DNA of 64,000 bases from Cladorhizidae sp. MBARI D1340-BT2 (taxonomy: Eukaryota; Porifera; Demospongiae; Poecilosclerida; Cladorhizidae), in the NCBI GenBank assembly GCA_028752905.1, contig JAQNBH010000002.1:38074975-38138974 (forward strand). Reading direction: 5' to 3'. Both the position numbers and the translations under genes were made by a program. Every line of letters begins with the position of its first letter. Positions within the stretch are counted from its first letter, which is position 1. This document shows positions 58,401-64,000 of this stretch, piece after piece. The notes beneath the pieces are model-generated. The model saw only the letters and a list, made by a program, of their open reading frames with translations. It was not told the origin of the DNA and searched no databases.

Positions 58401-61400
58401 AGGAGGTGCTGGTGTGTATTAGATGAGGAGGTGCTGGTGTGTATTATATGAGGAGGTGCTGGTGTGTATTAGATGAGGAGGTGCTGGTGTGTATTAGATG
58501 AGGAGGTGCTGGTGTGTATTAGATGAGGAGGTGCTGGTGTGTATTTGATGTGGAGGTGCTGGTGTGTATTAGATGTGGAGGTGCTGGTGTGTATTAGATG
58601 TGGAGGTGCTGGTATGTATTAGATGAGGAGGTGCTGGTGTGTATTAGATGAGGAGGTGCTGGTGTGTATTAGATGAGGAGGTGCTGGTGTGTATTAGATG
58701 AGGATGTGCTGGTGTGTATTAGATGTGGAGGTGCTGGTGTGTATTAGATGGAGGAGGTGCTGGTGTGTATTAGATGAGGAGGTGCTGGTGTGTATTAGAT
58801 GAGGAGGTGCTGGTGTGTATTAGATGAGGAGGTGCTGGTGTGTATTAGATGAGGAGGTGCTGGTGTGTATTAAATGTGGAGGTGCTGGTGTGTATTAGAT
58901 GTGGAGGTGCTGGTGTGTATTAGATGAGGAGGTGCTGGTGTGTATTAGATGTGGAGGTGCTGGTGTGTATTAGATGAGGAGGTGCTGGTGTGTATTAGAT
59001 GTGGAGGTGCTGGTGTGTATTAGATGTGGAGGTGCTGGTGTGTATTAGATGAGGGGGTGCTGGTGTGTATTAGATGTGGAGGTGCTGGTGTGTATTAGAG
59101 GAGGTGCTGGTGTGTATTAGATGAGGAGGTGCTGGTGTGTATTAGATGAGGAGGTGCTGGTGTGTATTAGATGAGGAGGTGCTGGTGTGTATTAGATGAG
59201 GAGGTGCTGGTGTGTATTAGATGAGGAGGTGCTGGTGTGTATTAGATGTGGAGGTGCTGGTGTGTATTAGATGTGGAGGTGCTGGTGTGTATTAGATGAG
59301 GAGGTGCTGGTGTGTATTAGATGAGGAGGTGCTGGTGTGTATTATATGAGGAGGTGCTGGTGTGTATTAGATGAGGAGGTGCTGGTGTGTATTAGATGAG
59401 GAGGTGCTGGTGTGTATTAGATGAGGAGGTGCTGGTGTGTATTTGATGTGGAGGTGCTGGTGTGTATTAGATGTGGAGGTGCTGGTGTGTATTAGATGTG
59501 GAGGTGCTGGTATGTATTAGATGAGGAGGTGCTGGTGTGTATTAGATGAGGAGGTGCTGGTGTGTATTAGATGAGGAGGTGCTGGTGTGTATTAGATGAG
59601 GATGTGCTGGTGTGTATTAGATGTGGAGGTGCTGGTGTGTATTAGATGGAGGAGGTGCTGGTGTGTATTAGATGAGGAGGTGCTGGTGTGTATTAGATGA
59701 GGAGGTGCTGGTGTGTATTAGATGAGGAGGTGCTGGTGTGTATTAGATGAGGAGGTGCTGGTGTGTATTAAATGTGGAGGTGCTGGTGTGTATTAGATGT
59801 GGAGGTGCTGGTGTGTATTAGATGAGGAGGTGCTGGTGTGTATTAGATGTGGAGGTGCTGGTGTGTATTAGATGAGGAGGTGCTGGTGTGTATTAGATGT
59901 GGAGGTGCTGGTGTGTATTAGATGTGGAGGTGCTGGTGTGTATTAGATGAGGGGGTGCTGGTGTGTATTAGATGTGGAGGTGCTGGTGTGTATTAGAGGA
60001 GGTGCTGGTGTGTATTAGATGAGGAGGTGCTGGTGTGTATTAGATGAGGAGGTGCTGGTGTGTATTAGATGAGGAGGTGCTGGTGTGTATTAGATGAGGA
60101 GGTGCTGGTGTGTATTAGATGAGGAGGTGCTGGTGTGTATTAGATGAGGGAGTGCTGGTGTGTATTAGATGAGGAGGTGCTGGTGTGTATTAGAGGTGCT
60201 GGTGTGTATTAGATGAGGAGGTGCTGGTGTGTATTAGATGAGGAGGTGCTGGTGTGTATTAAATGTGGTGGTGCTGGTGTGTATTAGATGTGGAGGTGCT
60301 GGTGTGTATTAGATGAGGAGGTGCTGGTGTGTATTAGATGAGGGTGTGCTGGTGTGTATTAGATGAGGAGGTGCTGGTGTGTATTAGATGAGGAGGTGAT
60401 GGTGTGTATTAGATGAGGAGGTGCTGGTGTGTATTAGATGAGGAGGTGCTGGTGTGTATTAGATGAGGAGGTGCTGGTGTGTATTAGATGAGAGGTGCTG
60501 GTGGGTATTAGATGTGGAGGTGCTGGTGTGTATTAGATGAGGAGGTGCTGGTGTGTATTAGATGAGGAGGTGCTGGTGTGTATTAGTTGAGGAGGTGCTG
60601 GTGTGTATTAGATGAGGAGGTGCTGGTGTGTATTAGATGTGAAGGTGCTGGTGTGTATTAGATGAGGAGGTGCTGGTGTGTATTAGTTGAGGAGGTGCTG
60701 GTGTGTATTAGATGAGGAGGTGCTGGTGTGTATTAGATGTGGAGGTGCTGGTGTGTATTAGATGAGGAGGTGCTGGTGTGTATTAGATGTGGAGGTGCTG
60801 GTGTGTATTAGATGAGGAGGTGCTGGTGTGTATTAGATGAGGAGGTACTGGTGTGTATTAGATGTGGAGGTGCTGGTGTGTATTAGATGAGGTGCTGGTG
60901 TGTATTAGATGAGGAGGTGCTGGTGTGTATTAGATGAGGAGGTGCTGGTGTGTATTAGATGTGGAGGTGCTGGTGTGTATTAGATGAGGTGCTGGTGTGT
61001 ATTAGATGAGGAGGTGCTGGTGTGTATTAGATGAGGAGGTGCTGGTGTGTATTAGATGTGGAGGTGCTGGTGTGTATTAGATGAGGAGGTGCTGGTGTGT
61101 ATTAGATGAGGAGGTGCTGGTGTGTATTAGATGAGGAGGTGCTGGTGTGTATTAGATGAGGAGGTGCTGGTGTGTACTAGATGAGGAGGTGCTGGTGTGT
61201 ATTAGATGAGGAGGTGCTGGTGTGTATTAGATGTGGAGGTGCTGGTGTGTATTAGATGAGGGGGTGCTGGTGTGTATTAGATGAGGAGGTGCTGGTGTGT
61301 ATTAGATGAGGAGGTGCTGGTGTGTATTAGATGAGGAGGTGCTGGTGTGTATTAGATGAGGAGGTGCTGGTGTGTATTAGATGAGGAGGTGCTGGTGTGT

Positions 61401-64000
61401 ATTAGATGAGGGGGTGCTGGTGTGTATTAGATGAGGAGGTGCTGGTGTGTATTAGATGAGGAGGTGCTGGTGTGTATTAGATGAGGAGGTGCTGGTGTGT
61501 ATTAGATGTGGAGGTGCTGGTGTGTATTAGATGTGGAGGTGCTGGTGTGTATTAGATGAGCAGATGCTGGTGTGTATTAGATGAGGAGGTGCTGGTGTGT
61601 ATTAGATGAGGAGGTGCTGGTGTGTATTAGATGAGGAGGTGCTGGTGTGTATTAGATGAGGAGGTGCTGGTGTGTATTAGATGAGGAGGTGCTGGTGTGT
61701 ATTAGATGAGGAGGTGCTGGTGTGTATTAGATGAGGAGGTGCTGGTGTGTATTAGATGTGGAGGTGCTGGTGTGTATTAGATGTGGAGGTGCTGGTGTGT
61801 ATTAGATGAGGAGGTGCTGGTGTGTATTAGATGAGGAGGTGCTGGTGTGTATTATATGAGGAGGTGCTGGTGTGTATTAGATGAGGAGGTGCTGGTGTGT
61901 ATTAGATGAGGAGGTGCTGGTGTGTATTAGATGAGGAGGTGCTGGTGTGTATTTGATGTGGAGGTGCTGGTGTGTATTAGATGTGGAGGTGCTGGTGTGT
62001 ATTAGATGTGGAGGTGCTGGTGTGTATTAGATGAGGAGGTGCTGGTGTGTATTAGATGAGGAGGTGCTGGTGTGTATTAGATGAGGAGGTGCTGGTGTGT
62101 ATTAGATGCGGATGTGCTGGTGTGTATTAGATGTGGAGGTGCTGGTGTGTATTAGATGGAGGAGGTGCTGGTGTGTATTAGATGAGGAGGTGCTGGTGTG
62201 TATTAGATGAGGAGGTGCTGGTGTGTATTAGATGAGGAGGTGCTGGTGTGTATTAGATGAGGAGGTGCTGGTGTGTATTAGATGAGGAGGTGCTGGTGTG
62301 TATTAAATGAGGGAGTGCTGGTGTGTATTAGATGAGGAGGTGCTGGTGTGTATTAGATGAGGAGGTGCTGGTGTGTATTAGATGAGGAGGTGCTGGTGTG
62401 TATTAAATGAGGGAGTGCTGGTGTGTATTAGATGAGGAGGTGCTGGTGTGTATTAGATGAGGAGGTGCTGGTGTGTATTAGATGAGGAGGTGCTGGTGTG
62501 TATTAGATGAGGAGGTGCTGGTATGTATTAGATGAGGAGGTGCTGGTGTGTATTAGATGTGGAGGTGCTGGTGTGTATTAGATGAGGAGGTGCTGGTGTG
62601 TATTAGATGAGGAGGTGCTGGTGTGTATTAGATGAGGAGGTGCTGGTGTGTATTAGATGAGGAGGTGCTGGTGTGTATTAAATGTGGAGGTGCTGGTGTG
62701 TATTAGATGTGGAGGTGCTGGTGTGTATTAGATGAGGAGGTGCTGGTGTGTATTAGATGTGGAGGTGCTGGTGTGTATTAGATGAGGAGGTGCTGGTGTG
62801 TATTAGATGAGGAGGTACTGGTGTGTATTAGATGTGGAGGTGCTGGTGTGTATTAGATGAGGTGCTGGTGTGTATTAGATGAGGAGGTGCTGGTGTGTAT
62901 TAGATGAGGAGGTGCTGGTGTGTATTAGATGTGGAGGTGCTGGTGTGTATTAGATGAGGTGCTGGTGTGTATTAGATGAGGAGGTGCTGGTGTGTATTAG
63001 ATGAGGAGGTGCTGGTGTGTATTAGATGTGGAGGTGCTGGTGTGTATTAGATGAGGAGGTGCTGGTGTGTATTAGATGAGGAGGTGCTGGTGTGTATTAG
63101 ATGAGGAGGTGCTGGTGTGTATTAGATGAGGAGGTGCTGGTGTGTACTAGATGAGGAGGTGCTGGTGTGTATTAGATGAGGAGGTGCTGGTGTGTATTAG
63201 ATGTGGAGGTGCTGGTGTGTATTAGATGAGGGGGTGCTGGTGTGTATTAGATGAGGAGGTGCTGGTGTGTATTAGATGAGGAGGTGCTGGTGTGTATTAG
63301 ATGAGGAGGTGCTGGTGTGTATTAGATGAGGAGGTGCTGGTGTGTATTAGATGAGGAGGTGCTGGTGTGTATTAGATGAGGGGGTGCTGGTGTGTATTAG
63401 ATGAGGAGGTGCTGGTGTGTATTAGATGAGGAGGTGCTGGTGTGTATTAGATGAGGAGGTGCTGGTGTGTATTAGATGTGGAGGTGCTGGTGTGTATTAG
63501 ATGTGGAGGTGCTGGTGTGTATTAGATGAGCAGATGCTGGTGTGTATTAGATGAGGAGGTGCTGGTGTGTATTAGATGAGGAGGTGCTGGTGTGTATTAG
63601 ATGAGGAGGTGCTGGTGTGTATTAGATGAGGAGGTGCTGGTGTGTATTAGATGAGGAGGTGCTGGTGTGTATTAGATGAGGAGGTGCTGGTGTGTATTAG
63701 ATGAGGAGGTGCTGGTGTGTATTAGATGTGGAGGTGCTGGTGTGTATTAGATGTGGAGGTGCTGGTGTGTATTAGATGAGGAGGTGCTGGTGTGTATTAG
63801 ATGAGGAGGTGCTGGTGTGTATTATATGAGGAGGTGCTGGTGTGTATTAGATGAGGAGGTGCTGGTGTGTATTAGATGAGGAGGTGCTGGTGTGTATTAG
63901 ATGAGGAGGTGCTGGTGTGTATTTGATGTGGAGGTGCTGGTGTGTATTAGATGTGGAGGTGCTGGTGTGTATTAGATGTGGAGGTGCTGGTGTGTATTAG
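55435..64000. repeat. 25-bp minisatellite, more than 330 units, open to the right
   Basis: Unit core GTGCTGGTGTGTATTAGATG plus AGGAG or TGGAG. Indel units are rare. Block duplications are visible: 60711-62030 equals 62681-64000 over at least 1.3 kb (shift 1970 bp, marked by GTACTAG at 61174 and 63144 and GTATTATATG at 61849 and 63819). A shift of 898 bp links markers at 58441/59339 and 58541/59439. The array runs off the window. No gene is seen. Confidence 0.97.

Overview
The window looks like a repeat-saturated stretch of an invertebrate animal genome, most likely a sponge. The grounds are a NACHT-LRR receptor of the type expanded in sponges, a metazoan DDX3/PL10-like helicase cut by introns, several hAT elements and a Ty3/Gypsy remnant. 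The phylum is inferred from gene style only and was not tested by a search. There is no prokaryotic organisation: no operons, no CRISPR, and no tRNA or rRNA that I can see.

Layout. 1-2026 is a 40-bp satellite that stops just before an innate-immunity gene. 2118-5093 encodes an NLR-type receptor read as CARD-like, death domain, Ig-like, NACHT and a short LRR, with one frame break before the LRR part. 5094-10290 holds AT-rich sequence, a 0.5-kb foldback and old degenerate repeats. 10487-13400 is a decayed Ty3/Gypsy element (gag, protease, reverse transcriptase) whose gag/protease junction has been blown open by a 21-bp minisatellite. 13650-16100 is more repeats, part of them the reverse complement of those left of the Gypsy remnant. 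16695-22007 is a hAT element (minus-strand transposase) split by a second hAT at 18323-21113. 22460-25920 is a decayed gene with an RNase H-like core of a class I cannot name, bracketed by copies of a GTAACTCCGTTACC motif. 26531-28073 is a 30-bp satellite and 28074-41702 a 53/57-bp satellite of roughly 250 units, ending in a 100-N gap.

Right of the gap, 41803-42874 is the C-terminal end of another hAT. 43131-49579 carries five recognisable exons of a DDX3/PL10-type DEAD-box RNA helicase. It lacks the exon for motif III, has two frame breaks, and most of its introns hold a private minisatellite; one of these is itself split by a hAT deletion derivative with a target-site duplication. 49978-52185 is a 30-bp AT-rich array. 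53464-54215 is a hAT N-terminal remnant. 54916-55024 is a single glycine/arginine-rich exon that could begin a second helicase copy. 55435-64000 is a 25-bp minisatellite running off the window and identical in unit to a short array just before the first helicase exon.

How it fits together. Only two loci look like host genes, the NLR and the helicase, and both show breaks that may be real decay or assembly error. The rest is transposon debris and at least a dozen unrelated tandem arrays, several of which were born inside, or invaded, gene or transposon sequence. Most long open frames in the window are by-products of repeat units whose length is a multiple of three.
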